From NCBI GenBank assembly GCA_965232595.1, contig OZ246983.1, positions 3,224,001 through 3,288,000 of the forward strand: 64,000 nucleotides of DNA, read 5' to 3'. The notes under the pieces are model-generated. The model ran no database searches and was not told the origin of the DNA. It saw only the letters and a program-made list of their open reading frames with translations. A program made the translations under genes and the position numbers. Origin of the DNA: SZUA-309 sp965232595 (GTDB lineage Bacteria; Pseudomonadota; Gammaproteobacteria; Pseudomonadales; Azotimanducaceae). Numbering within the stretch: position 1 is the first letter of the stretch; each line of letters begins with the position of its first letter. This document shows, one piece after another, positions 37,569 through 46,550 of the stretch.

Positions 37569-40500
37569 GGCGCACTACTCCCCGGGGAAGAACGCCCGGT
37601 GTCCGGCTCCGTTTCCGGCGTTGCGGTGTCGCCGTCATCGCCTTTCCCGCCCTTGCCGCCGCTCAACCGTTCCACCAGCACGTAGAGTGCCGGCACTATG
37701 ACCACGCCGATGATGGTGGCCGCCGTCATGCCGGCGAACACGGTCATGCCCATCACTTTCCGGGCTTCGGCGCCGGCGCCTGTAGCGATGAGCAGGGGGA
37801 TCACCCCGAGGATGAACGAGAAGGCCGTCATCAGGATGGGCCGGAATCGATCCCGGGCTGCCGTCAGAGCGGCATCCAGAGGCTCGGCCCCTTCTTCCCG
37901 TTTCATCTTGGCGAACTCGACGATCAGGATGGCGTTCTTCGCCGCCAACCCGATGAGCATCACCAGTCCTATCTGGGCGAAGACGTTGTTTTCGTAACCG
38001 CTGAGGAACAGGCCGGAGAGGAACAGGCCCGCCATGGCGCCGAACACCGCAATGGGCGTGCCGAGCAGCACGGAGAACGGTAACGACCAGCTCTCGTACT
38101 GCGCGGCGAGGATCAGGAACACGAAGAGCAGCGCCAGCACGAAGACCTGGCCGCCGGAACCGGCGGCTGCCACTTCCTGGTAGCTCATGGCGTTCCAGGC
38201 ATAGCTCATGTCCGTAGGCAGGACCTCAGCCGCCACTTCCCTGAGCGCGGCCAGCGCCTGGTCGGAGCTGTAGCCCGGCGCCGGAGATCCGGTCAGCTCA
38301 GCGGCTCGGAACAGGTTGAACCGGTTGGTGTACTCCGGGCCTTTGGTGGCTTCCATGTTGACCACGGAAGTGAGCGGCACCGGTTCGCCTTCGGCGTTGC
38401 GAACGAAGAAGAAGCGGATGTCACCGGGCGAGTTCCGATACTCCGGCTCCGCCTGCACGTAAACCTTGAACAGCCGCCCGAAGCGGTTGAAGTCGTTCAC
38501 GTAAGCGCCACCGAGGAAGGCGCCTAGAGCGGTGTTCACGTCTGCCGGCGAGATGCCGCGCTTCAGCATGTTGTCCGTGTCGATGTTCGCGAAGATCTGC
38601 GGCACCGTGGCGCGGTAGGTGCTGATCACGCCGCCGATCTCCGGCCGGGCGCTGGCCGCCTGGATGAAGCGCTGGGTCTGCTCGGCGAGATACTGCGGCG
38701 AGTTTCCGCCACGATCCTGCAGCATCATGGAGAAGCCGGAACCGGTGCCGAGCCCGGGAATGGCCGGCGGGCCGAAGGCGAAAGCGATGGCGCCGGGCAC
38801 CCCGGCAGACAGGCGTCCGTTCACCTCCTGAATGATGTCGTTCACATGATGGTCGGGGCGCTCGCCCCAGTCGTCGAGGGAGACGAAGAAGAACGCCGTA
38901 TTCGGCGACAGCGAAGCGGTGAGCAGGCTGTAGCCGCCCACGGACGTCACGTAGCGCACACCTTCCACGTCTTCCAGCATGCCCTCGATGCTGCTCACCA
39001 CCGCATCCGTGCGCTCCAGCGAGGCCGCATCCGGCAGCTGCACGTTAATCAGAAAGTAGCCCTGATCTTCCTCCGGGACGAAGCCACCCGGCACCGCGCC
39101 GAACAGCCCGCCCATGGCGACAGTCAGCCCGAGCAGGCCGGCAACGCTGAAGGCCAGCCGCCGGGTGAAGAAGCCGGTGATGCCCATGTACTTCTCGGTG
39201 GCGACGCCGAACACCTTGTTGAAGCGATCGTAGAAGGGCTGCAGGAAGCTCTTCTTCTGCTCCGCCGGCGGCTTCAGCAGCATGGCCGAAAGGGCGGGGC
39301 TCAGCGTCAGCGCGTTCAGCGAGGAGATCGCCACCGAGATGGCGATGGTGATGGCAAACTGCTGGTAGAGCCTGCCGGTGATGCCGGCCATGGCTGCTAC
39401 CGGGACGAACACGGCGATGAGCGACAGGCTGGTGGCAACGATGGGCCCGGACACTTCTTTCATGGCCGCGATCGTTGCCTGCTTCGGCGTCATGCCCTCC
39501 TTTTCCATCTTCGCCGTCACCGCCTCGACGACGACGATGGCGTCATCGACCACGATGCCGATGGCGAGCACCAGGCCGAGCAGGGACAGGGTGTTGATGG
39601 AGAAACCGAGCAGCGGGAAAACCATGAAGGTGCCGATCAGCGACACCGGCACGGCCAGGGATGGGATGAGCGTCGCCCGGGCGTTCTGCAGGAAGATGAA
39701 CACCACCAGGATCACCAGGCCGACCGCCATGTACAGGCTGGAGATGATCTCGGCGATGCCTTCCTCGATGGCGAGCGTGGTGTCGAGAGAAACCACGTAG
39801 TCCATGTCTGGCGGGAAGTCCTGCTTCATCTCCTCCATGACGCGCTTGATCTCGGCGGCCACCTCGAGCCCGTTTGCGCCGGGCAGCTGGTAGACGGCGA
39901 GGACCGCGCTGGGGCCGGAATCGAGCCGGGCGATGGCGTTGTAGGTCTGGGTGCCCAGCTCGACCCGGGCCACGTCTTTGATCCGCACCTGGGAACCGTC
40001 CGGGTTCGAGCGGATCACCACGTCGCCAAACTCCTCCGCCGTTGCCAGGCGGCCGCGGGTGCGCACGGTGTAGGTGAACTGGGTGCCGGCGGTCGCCGGT
40101 GGGCCACCGATCTGCCCCGCCGGAGCGATCACGTTCTGCTCCTGGATCGCATTGGTGATGTCGGGCACGGTGAGGTTCAGCTTGGCCAGCTGATCCGGCT
40201 TCACCCAGACCCGCATGGCGTACTCGCTGCCGCCGAGCACCTGGGCCTGGCCGACGCCGCGGATCCGCGCCACCGCGTCGAGGACGTTGATGGTCAGGTA
40301 GTTGGAGAGGAAGTTCTGATCGTAGTTCTGGGTCGGCGAGTAGATGGAGACCAGCATCAGCGGGAAGGACAGCTGCTTCTTCACCGTGATGCCGAGCCGC
40401 TTCACCTCTTCCGGCACGCTGGCCTGGGCTTCCGATACCCGGTTCTGGACCAGTACGTTCGACATGTCGAGATCCGAGCCCACCTCGAAGGCGACGGTGA

Positions 40501-40768
40501 GGCGCATGGTGCCGTCGTTGGCATTCACGCTCTTCATGTAGAGCATGTTTTCCACACCGTTCACCTTCTGCTCGATGGGCGTGGCGACCGACTGCTCCAC
40601 CACCTCGGCGTTGGCGCCGGTGTAGGTGGCGCTCACCTGCACCTCGGGCGGGGTGATCTCCGGATACTGAGCGATCGGCAGCGCGCCGAGAGACACCAGG
40701 CCGACGATCACGATGATGATCGCGATCACCATGGCCACGATGGGCCGGCGGACGAAAAACTCGGCCAT
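37565..40768 (-). CDS. RND multidrug/hydrophobe efflux pump (AcrB/MexB family)
   Basis: 1067 residues, full length for HAE1 pumps. The start MAEFFVRRPIVAMVIAI is typical. The proton relay is intact: the Asp pair in GIVVDDAIVVVEA (TM4) and Lys in LAAKNAILIVEFAK (TM10). The porter domain has PEITPPEVQVSATYTGA and VNGVENMLYMKS. It uses proton influx to expel hydrophobic or amphiphilic compounds from the periplasm and inner membrane through the channel. The adaptor is encoded upstream, the channel downstream. No TetR, MarR or two-component regulator lies next to the operon. Confidence 0.97.
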   Translation of the reverse strand: MAEFFVRRPIVAMVIAIIIVIVGLVSLGALPIAQYPEITPPEVQVSATYTGANAEVVEQSVATPIEQKVNGVENMLYMKSVNANDGTMRLTVAFEVGSDLDMSNVLVQNRVSEAQASVPEEVKRLGITVKKQLSFPLMLVSIYSPTQNYDQNFLSNYLTINVLDAVARIRGVGQAQVLGGSEYAMRVWVKPDQLAKLNLTVPDITNAIQEQNVIAPAGQIGGPPATAGTQFTYTVRTRGRLATAEEFGDVVIRSNPDGSQVRIKDVARVELGTQTYNAIARLDSGPSAVLAVYQLPGANGLEVAAEIKRVMEEMKQDFPPDMDYVVSLDTTLAIEEGIAEIISSLYMAVGLVILVVFIFLQNARATLIPSLAVPVSLIGTFMVFPLLGFSINTLSLLGLVLAIGIVVDDAIVVVEAVTAKMEKEGMTPKQATIAAMKEVSGPIVATSLSLIAVFVPVAAMAGITGRLYQQFAITIAISVAISSLNALTLSPALSAMLLKPPAEQKKSFLQPFYDRFNKVFGVATEKYMGITGFFTRRLAFSVAGLLGLTVAMGGLFGAVPGGFVPEEDQGYFLINVQLPDAASLERTDAVVSSIEGMLEDVEGVRYVTSVGGYSLLTASLSPNTAFFFVSLDDWGERPDHHVNDIIQEVNGRLSAGVPGAIAFAFGPPAIPGLGTGSGFSMMLQDRGGNSPQYLAEQTQRFIQAASARPEIGGVISTYRATVPQIFANIDTDNMLKRGISPADVNTALGAFLGGAYVNDFNRFGRLFKVYVQAEPEYRNSPGDIRFFFVRNAEGEPVPLTSVVNMEATKGPEYTNRFNLFRAAELTGSPAPGYSSDQALAALREVAAEVLPTDMSYAWNAMSYQEVAAAGSGGQVFVLALLFVFLILAAQYESWSLPFSVLLGTPIAVFGAMAGLFLSGLFLSGYENNVFAQIGLVMLIGLAAKNAILIVEFAKMKREEGAEPLDAALTAARDRFRPILMTAFSFILGVIPLLIATGAGAEARKVMGMTVFAGMTAATIIGVVIVPALYVLVERLSGGKGGKGDDGDTATPETEPDTGRSSPGSSAP

Positions 40769-40773
40769 AGGGA

Positions 40774-41943
40774 CTAGAGCTCCACCTGGGCGCTCGCGAG
40801 CTCCTGGAAAGGCTCAGGCACCACCGTCATGCCGGCGCGCACCTTCTGAATGCCCTCGACGATGATGGTTTCGCCATCTGCGAGGCCTGATTCGATCACC
40901 TGATCGTTGCCGTTGATCGGGCCCAGCGTCACGTCCTTCACCGCAACCTGATTGCTCGCGTCCACGGTGTACAGCTGGAAACGGCCCTGCAGCTCCACCA
41001 CTGCCCGTCTCGGCACGACGATGGCGTTCTCGAGCACCTCGTGCTGAACCCTGACCCGGGCAAACTGTCCCGGCACCAGGACGTTGTTCGGGTTCTCGAA
41101 CAAGGCTTCGAACGAGAAGGTGCCGGTGCCGGCATCAACGGCCTGGGCGCTTGCGGCCAGGCGGCCTGGATGCGGGTGGACGCTGCCGTCGGCGAGGATG
41201 AGCTGCATCGGCACTTGCTGTGCCTCTGCATCGAAGTTGGCCTCCTGGCGCTCCCGGCCAACCTGGGAGCGGGCGATCAGGATGTACTCCCGCTCCGAGA
41301 TGGAAAACCGCACCCGAATCGGGTCGATGTCGGAAAGCACGTTCAGCACCACCGGGTTCGGCTCCCGGCCGACAAACTCGCCGGGACGGGCCTGGGTCAG
41401 GCCGATGCGGCCGGCAATGGGCGCGTGAATCCGGGTGTAGGAAAGCTCGATTTCGGCCAGGCGAACCGCGGCTTCTGCCGCCTGAACACCGGCGCGGGCA
41501 GCCGCCTCCTGGGCGACCGCGCTGTCCAGATCCTGCTCGCTGACGGCTTTCATCTCGGCGAGCGGCGCGATCCGGCGCAGGTCGCTTTCCGCTTTAGCGA
41601 GGGTGGTCCGGCTGGCGGCCAGCTGGCTCTGGGCTTCCACCAGCTTGGCCTGGAACGGCTGCGGGTCGATGGTGTAGAGGAGGGCGCCTTCGTCCACGAA
41701 GCCACCTTCCTGAAAATTCATGGTCTCGAGAAAACCCTCCACCCGGGCACGGATGGGTACGTCCTGAGTGCCGAGGGTGCCGCCCACCATGTCCAGGTAC
41801 AGGGGCACGTCCGCCCGCTCCACCTCGACTACCTGCACCACCAGCGGCGCCATGCCGGGCGTGCTCTCGCTGTCGCCTCCACAGCTACCGAGCAGAAGCA
41901 GCAGCGCCGCAAACGCGGTGCCTGTCGCCCAGTTGCGACCCAT
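40774..41943 (-). CDS. RND periplasmic adaptor (membrane fusion lipoprotein)
   Basis: 389 residues from ATG 41943, with GGAGGG eight bases upstream. Signal peptide ends at the lipobox LGSC, so it is lipid-anchored like AcrA/MexA. Lipoyl halves flank a coiled-coil hairpin: VPIRARVEGFLETMNFQEGG, then long helices with ESDLRRIAPLAEMKAVSEQD, then YTRIHAPIAGRIGLTQAR. Beta-barrel and membrane-proximal domains follow. It links the pump to the outer channel. First gene of the operon, divergent from a DUF4136 lipoprotein over 173 bases. Confidence 0.95.
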   Translation of the reverse strand: MGRNWATGTAFAALLLLLGSCGGDSESTPGMAPLVVQVVEVERADVPLYLDMVGGTLGTQDVPIRARVEGFLETMNFQEGGFVDEGALLYTIDPQPFQAKLVEAQSQLAASRTTLAKAESDLRRIAPLAEMKAVSEQDLDSAVAQEAAARAGVQAAEAAVRLAEIELSYTRIHAPIAGRIGLTQARPGEFVGREPNPVVLNVLSDIDPIRVRFSISEREYILIARSQVGRERQEANFDAEAQQVPMQLILADGSVHPHPGRLAASAQAVDAGTGTFSFEALFENPNNVLVPGQFARVRVQHEVLENAIVVPRRAVVELQGRFQLYTVDASNQVAVKDVTLGPINGNDQVIESGLADGETIIVEGIQKVRAGMTVVPEPFQELASAQVEL

Positions 41944-42039
41944 GAGCCCTCCAGAATCCGTGTCATCCCTGTGACCGCGCATGATGGTGGGTTCGGCTGC
42001 GTGCGTCCAGTGGTGAGAAGGGCGCTGACCGACAGTGCG

Positions 42040-42068
42040 TTGCCAGGAAGGGGGCGGGTTTCTATGAT
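42040..42068 (+). promoter_or_regulatory. Sigma70-type promoter of the DUF4136 lipoprotein
   Basis: TTGCCA (42040-42045) and TATGAT (42063-42068) with a 17-base spacer, matching the -35 and -10 consensus at four and five of six positions. Transcription would begin near 42075, about 42 bases before the ATG at 42117. This is one of the two best promoter matches in the window. Confidence 0.6.
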
Positions 42069-42116
42069 GCAGGCAGTTCCAAATCCACACCCATGCACAG
42101 CAACACGGAGCGTTAG

Positions 42117-42704
42117 ATGGTACCTGTGATCCGAAGCTACTTGCCCGCAGGCATTCTGCTCGGGCTGAGCGCCCTGCTGGCAGCCTGCGCCAGCACCCCG
42201 AACACTTTCTCGCAAGCCGACCCGACCGCGGACTTCACGCAGTACAGGACCTACGCCTTCTACGACAACCCGGCCACCAACAACGCCGAGTACGAGTCGC
42301 TGGTCACCAACTTCCTGAAGGTGTCGGTGGCGCAGCAGCTCGACGCCCGGGGTATGAGCTACGACCCGCAGAATCCCGACGTAGTGGTCAACTTCTTTCT
42401 GAACACGAAAGAGAAGGTCCGCTCCCGCTCGGTGCCGACCATGAGCGGTTACTACGGGTATCGCGATCCCTTCTACGATCCCTGGCCCGGCTACGCCTAC
42501 GAAACGCGGATCGATCAGTACACCGAAGGCACGCTCAACATCGACGTGGCGGACGTGGCGCAGCGCAAGCTGGTCTGGGAAGGCTCCGTGGTCGGCCGGA
42601 TCACCGACGAGTTCGTTCGTAACCTGGAGCAGGGTCTGGACGAAGCGGTGGCCGCCATCTTCGAGAACTATCCGGTCGAGTCGGTCTACAGGGTGAAGAG
42701 CTGA
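42117..42704 (+). CDS. DUF4136 lipoprotein
   Basis: 195 residues from ATG 42117, with GGAG upstream. Signal peptide with lipobox LAAC, then a DUF4136 domain: DPTADFTQYRTYAFYD near 35, DVVVNFFLNTKEKVR near 88, a Tyr/Gly/Pro-rich loop SGYYGYRDPFYDPWPGY, and the conserved end EGTLNIDVADVAQRKLVWEG. These are outer-membrane-associated lipoproteins of unknown role, common in gammaproteobacteria. Its stop TGA overlaps the probable CTG start of the downstream MDR reductase, so expression of the two is linked. Driven by the promoter at 42040. Confidence 0.88.
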   Translation: MVPVIRSYLPAGILLGLSALLAACASTPNTFSQADPTADFTQYRTYAFYDNPATNNAEYESLVTNFLKVSVAQQLDARGMSYDPQNPDVVVNFFLNTKEKVRSRSVPTMSGYYGYRDPFYDPWPGYAYETRIDQYTEGTLNIDVADVAQRKLVWEGSVVGRITDEFVRNLEQGLDEAVAAIFENYPVESVYRVKS

Positions 42705-43771
42705 GCGAACAGAACGAGCGCTGGCTGCTCGCCCGAACGCCGCCAGAAGGCTGGCCAACGGCGGGCGACTTCCGGCTGGAGTCAGCGCCTATTCCCGACC
42801 CAGCGGCAGGTCAGTGCCTGACCCGCACCCTCTACCTGTCTCTGGATCCCTACCAGTGGGGCCGTCGCCGCAGCGGCACTGAGCAGCCGGGCGATGTCTG
42901 CCATGGCCGGACCGTGTCTCAGGTGGTCGCCAGCCGGATGCCGGAGTACGAGCCCGGCGACTTCATCTTCAATACCAACGGCTGGCAACGCTACGGCCTG
43001 ACCGGTGCGGACGTGGATGTGTTCGGCTACATGTTTCCGCGCAAGCTGGACCCGGACGCTGCCCCCATATCCACCGCGGTCGGGGTGATGGGCATGCTGG
43101 GGCTGACCGCTTACTCCGGCCTGCTGATTCAGTGTGATCCGCAGCCGGGCGAGACGGTGGTCATTTCGGCCGCCTCCGGCGGTGTCGGTCAGGTTGCCGG
43201 TCAGCTGGCAAAGATTCGCGGCTGCCGGGTGGTGGGGATCACCAGCACGGAGCAGAAGTGTGCCTACGTGCGTGACCAGCTCGGCTTCGACGCCGTGGTT
43301 TCTCATCTCGCCGACGACTTCCCTGATCAGCTCGGTGCCGCCTGTCCGGATGGCATCGACGTCTACTTCGAAAACGTGGGGGGTGCTGTTTTTGAGGCGG
43401 TGCTGCCGCTGCTGAACCGGTCGTCCCGGATTACCCTCTGCGGCATGATTTCGCAGTACGGCAACACCGACGGCAGGTCACCGGGAGAAGTCTGGATGGC
43501 CACCGGGCAGCCCACCTTCGAGCGGCAGAACGTTGCCGCGCACAGCCTGTTCGTCGGCAACTTCGTCGCTGAGCATCAGGCGCGATTTCTCGAGGAGATG
43601 GCGGGCTGGATTGCAGACGGCCTGATCGTCTACCGGGAAGACGTCTCGCAGGGCCTCGAGTCTGCGCCGGATGCCTTCGCCGCCATGCTGAAGGGCGGTA
43701 ACTTCGGCAAGACCCTGGTTGCCGTTGCCGACGATCCTACCCTGGCGGAAAACCCGCTGGTTCTCCGCTGA
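42701..43771 (+). CDS. MDR-family NADP-dependent oxidoreductase with probable CTG start
   Basis: 356 residues if started at CTG 42701. The frame is open from 42623, and contains no ATG, GTG or TTG before GTG 42914, yet the residues encoded from 42701 are clearly the family N-terminus (NERWLLARTPPEGWPT, TRTLYLSLDPYQWGRRR). CTG 42701 overlaps the upstream TGA (CTGA) and GGTGA lies four bases before it. The nucleotide-binding domain has VVISAASGGVGQVAGQLAKI and VYFENVGGAVFE. Likely a zinc-free enone or enal reductase of the curcumin-reductase group. If translation began at GTG 42914, about 71 residues of the substrate domain would be lost. Confidence 0.8.
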   Translation: MSEQNERWLLARTPPEGWPTAGDFRLESAPIPDPAAGQCLTRTLYLSLDPYQWGRRRSGTEQPGDVCHGRTVSQVVASRMPEYEPGDFIFNTNGWQRYGLTGADVDVFGYMFPRKLDPDAAPISTAVGVMGMLGLTAYSGLLIQCDPQPGETVVISAASGGVGQVAGQLAKIRGCRVVGITSTEQKCAYVRDQLGFDAVVSHLADDFPDQLGAACPDGIDVYFENVGGAVFEAVLPLLNRSSRITLCGMISQYGNTDGRSPGEVWMATGQPTFERQNVAAHSLFVGNFVAEHQARFLEEMAGWIADGLIVYREDVSQGLESAPDAFAAMLKGGNFGKTLVAVADDPTLAENPLVLR

Positions 43772-43775
43772 CGTT

Positions 43776-44615
43776 CTAAAGCGGGTTGGCTGCCCGGAAG
43801 CTGCCGGCCACGGCTTCCATGGTGCGGAAGGTCACGCCGTCGTGGCCTTTGATGAAGTGAATCAGCCGCTCGAGCATCAGCATCCGGCTGCCTTTGCCGA
43901 TGCACTGCGGATGCATCGTCAGCACGTAGACGCCGCTGCCCACCTTGTCGTGCAGGTAGCTGAACTCGTCAGCCCACACTTCGTAGACGTCGCTGGGTGC
44001 CCGCAGCCGCTGCCGGCCGCCCCTCGGTTCGTAGTTGAAGTAGGGCCAGTCGTCCAGGATCCAGTCGAACGGCAGGACGACGAGATCAACCGGCTTGCCG
44101 AACTCGAAGGGCCCGTCCGTGCGCGGAACGTCTCCCAGCCGCAGGTAGGTGGGCTCGTAGTCTTTCGGCGCCATGGAGCTGTCGTAGCTGAAGCCGTGCT
44201 CCAGCAGCAGGTTCACCCAGCGGGTGCCGGGGTTGCCGCCGGGCAGCCGATGCCCTCTGGGTGCCTTGCCGCTGATCCGCTCGATGCACTCGATTGAGCG
44301 TTCCAGGATGCCGCGCTCGTCGGCTTCGTCCCGGGTAGAGGAAGGTGCTTCGTGGCAGTAACCGTGGTAGCCGATCTCATGCCCGCTCGAGGCGATCCGC
44401 CGGCAGACGTCCGGGTAGGTGTCGATGGTGTGGCCGGGGACGAACCAGGTGCCCGGAATGCCTTCCGCTTCCAGCAGGTCCAGGATCCGGTGCGCACCAA
44501 CCTCGCCGAACTCACCGCGGGCAATCAACGGCGGCGATTTGGTTCCGTGCGGGCCCACCCACAGTGAGATCGCATCGAAATCGAAGCTCAGGCAGATGTC
44601 GATGTGCTTGCTCAT
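43776..44615 (-). CDS. Polysaccharide deacetylase family hydrolase (PuuE-like)
   Basis: 279 residues, no signal peptide, so cytoplasmic. NodB-type motifs: CLSFDFDAISLWVG (metal and catalytic Asp), GHEIGYHGYCHE (two His ligands), RGHRLPGGNPG and late LTMHPQCIGK. The lack of an export signal and the FDFDA pattern resemble PuuE/allantoinase-type members that act on small N-acyl or amide compounds rather than polymers. It lies 15 bases downstream of an LLM oxidoreductase gene, so both may act in breakdown of one nitrogen-containing compound. Confidence 0.85.
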   Translation of the reverse strand: MSKHIDICLSFDFDAISLWVGPHGTKSPPLIARGEFGEVGAHRILDLLEAEGIPGTWFVPGHTIDTYPDVCRRIASSGHEIGYHGYCHEAPSSTRDEADERGILERSIECIERISGKAPRGHRLPGGNPGTRWVNLLLEHGFSYDSSMAPKDYEPTYLRLGDVPRTDGPFEFGKPVDLVVLPFDWILDDWPYFNYEPRGGRQRLRAPSDVYEVWADEFSYLHDKVGSGVYVLTMHPQCIGKGSRMLMLERLIHFIKGHDGVTFRTMEAVAGSFRAANPL

Positions 44616-44630
44616 GGCCTGCCTCGCCGA

Positions 44631-45479
44631 TCAGGATCCGGCGGCGAGCGCGAACGCTTCTGCAGAGATTTCCTGCAGCTTGTCCAGATGCTGCTGTGGT
44701 TCTGTCAGGTCACCGCCCAGGGTGCGGATGCAGACGAAGTCGAGCCCGGTCTGCTGCCAGTTACTCACCCGGGCCTGCCACTCCGCTTCTCGCGGGCCGA
44801 CCACGGCCACCCCCGCCTCGGTGCGGATGGCGGCCGGATCCCGACCCGCTTCTCTGGCTGCTCCGTCGATGCGGCCTTTAACGCCGGGATAATCCTCCGG
44901 CGAGCAGAGCACGAACCAGCCGTCGCAGAAGCGACCGATCCGCCGGACCACCGGATCGCCGGGCACCGACGCGCCGCCGTACCAGATCGGTATGCGACTC
45001 TGCACCGGCGCCGGGTTGATGCCCATGCCCTGCACGCGATCCCAGCGCCCCTCGAAGTTGACGGACTCCTCAGTGAGCAACGCGTTCAGCAGTTCCAACT
45101 GCTCGTTGCAGCGGGCGCCGCGGTTGTGAAAGTCCCGGCCCAGCGCTTCGTACTGCTCCCTGGAGCCGCCGATGCCGATGCCGGCGCGCGCCCTGCCGTT
45201 CGACAGCACGTCGAGCTGGGTCAGCTGCTTGGCGAAGTGAACGGTCTGCCGGGCAGGCAGCACGATGACCGAAGGGCACAGGCCAATGCGTGAGGTGTGT
45301 GCGGCCACCCAGGCCAGCGTCATCATTGGCTCGTGCAGGTGGCCACCTTTGGGCGTGATGATCGTGTCCGGAACCCGCAGGTGCGAGTAGCCGAGCTCCT
45401 CGGCCAGCTGGGCGAAGTCGCGGATCGCGCCCAGATCGTTCTTCATCTCGCGAACCGGCAGGGAAACGCTGAGCTGCAT
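44631..45479 (-). CDS. LLM-class flavin/F420-dependent oxidoreductase
   Basis: 282 residues from ATG 45479, with AAGGAG eight bases upstream. Luciferase-like barrel: start MQLSVSLPVREM, LAEELGYSHLRVPDTI, the strand IGLCPSVIVLPARQTVHFAKQ (in part), and the segment LSNGRARAGIGIGGS. The final part (IRTLGGDLTEPQQHLDKL) fits this group. Second member of the set of four LLM genes. Operon with the deacetylase downstream; divergent from an alpha/beta hydrolase over 46 bases, which leaves room for only compact overlapping promoters. Confidence 0.88.
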   Translation of the reverse strand: MQLSVSLPVREMKNDLGAIRDFAQLAEELGYSHLRVPDTIITPKGGHLHEPMMTLAWVAAHTSRIGLCPSVIVLPARQTVHFAKQLTQLDVLSNGRARAGIGIGGSREQYEALGRDFHNRGARCNEQLELLNALLTEESVNFEGRWDRVQGMGINPAPVQSRIPIWYGGASVPGDPVVRRIGRFCDGWFVLCSPEDYPGVKGRIDGAAREAGRDPAAIRTEAGVAVVGPREAEWQARVSNWQQTGLDFVCIRTLGGDLTEPQQHLDKLQEISAEAFALAAGS

Positions 45480-45525
45480 CGGTGAACTCCTTGTCCTCAC
45501 TCCATCCAGCGGCTAGTTTTATTGC

Positions 45526-46437
45526 ATGAACGCAATCTCTTCAACATCCGAACCTGAACTCTGCTTCGCGAAGCTGAACGGCGTCGAGCTGGCTTACTGG
45601 GAACGTGGCGCGCCCTGCGCGGACAAGCCGACCCTGTTCTTCGTGCACGCCACCGGTTTCCATGGTCGGGTCTTCGACCGGGTGCTGGAGGCGTTTCCGG
45701 GCTACCACTCCATTGCCTTCGAGCAGCGCGGCCATGGCCGCAGCGAGCACAGCCCGATCAGGCACTGGCGGACCATGGGTGAGGACCAGGCTGCGTTCCT
45801 GGCGGAGAAAGGGCTCTCCAGGCTGATCGGCATCGGCCACTCCATGGGTGCGCACGCCATGATCGATGCGGCGCATGTCACCGGAGCGTTCTCCCGGCTG
45901 CTGCTGCTGGACCCCACCGTGCCGTCGCCGGAAGCCTTTGCGGAAGCGCCGGCACCGGATTTCAGCCAGCAACACCCGGCAGCAAAACGGAAGAACCACT
46001 TCGACTCGGCGGAAGACCTGCGGGACCGGCTGCTGCCGAAAGGCGCCTACCGCCTGTTCGAGCCCCGGGTGCTCATGGATTACTGTCGATTTGGCCTGCT
46101 GCCCGCCGAGTCGGGTGGATTTGAGCTCGCCTGCCATCCGGAAATGGAAGCCTCCGTGTATCAGACCGCGCGCACGAACGCCGGCGTCTATGACAGTGCC
46201 CATGCCTTGCGCATCCCGGTGACCGTCATGCGGGCCATGGAACCCGGCCCCGATCGTGATCCGACCGACTTCTCTATCTCGCCGACCTGGCCGAAGCTGG
46301 CGGCAGAGTTCGAGCAGGGTCGCGATATCCACCTGCCGGACTGCACGCACTTCATTCCCATGCAGATGCCGGATCGAGTGATCAGCGTGCTGCAGGAAGA
46401 GGTGGCGGCCTGGGAGCGGGCCGGATTGCCCGGATAA
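45526..46437 (+). CDS. Alpha/beta hydrolase
   Basis: 303 residues. Oxyanion region FVHATGFHGRVFDRVL, nucleophile elbow IGIGHSMGAHAMID with Ser near 109, and catalytic His in DCTHFIPMQMPD. The acid residue may be Asp in the segment after PVTVMRAMEPG. A Ser nucleophile points to esterase, lactonase or C-C hydrolase chemistry. Divergently transcribed from the LLM-deacetylase operon, so it may complete the same pathway. The substrate cannot be named. Confidence 0.88.
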   Translation: MNAISSTSEPELCFAKLNGVELAYWERGAPCADKPTLFFVHATGFHGRVFDRVLEAFPGYHSIAFEQRGHGRSEHSPIRHWRTMGEDQAAFLAEKGLSRLIGIGHSMGAHAMIDAAHVTGAFSRLLLLDPTVPSPEAFAEAPAPDFSQQHPAAKRKNHFDSAEDLRDRLLPKGAYRLFEPRVLMDYCRFGLLPAESGGFELACHPEMEASVYQTARTNAGVYDSAHALRIPVTVMRAMEPGPDRDPTDFSISPTWPKLAAEFEQGRDIHLPDCTHFIPMQMPDRVISVLQEEVAAWERAGLPG

Positions 46438-46478
46438 TCAGGGGTCCCGGGCACTCGTAGCGCCTCGGATGCCTATCA

Positions 46479-46500
46479 GGGAAAGTATCCATATCTTCCC
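46479..46500. promoter_or_regulatory. Imperfect inverted repeat upstream of the universal stress gene
   Basis: GGGAAAGTAT (46479-46488), a 2-base gap, ATATCTTCCC (46491-46500); eight of ten positions pair. It lies 50 bases before the ATG at 46551 and 42 after the stop of the preceding hydrolase. It might be an operator. No clean -35/-10 pair is evident around it. Confidence 0.25.
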
Positions 46501-46550
46501 CGGGTGCGATCGCTAAGCTTTGAGGGACTCAACTACCCAGGGCAGCGCTG

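Noticed and set aside
38846..40777. 643-codon plus-strand open frame over the RND pump gene
   Set aside because: Antisense to a full-length AcrB-type gene with intact motifs; composition (His, Asp, Gly, Arg) is typical of an antisense reading.
42914..43771. GTG 42914 as start of the MDR reductase
   Set aside because: It would cut off 71 residues that match the family N-terminus; CTG 42701 explains the sequence better.
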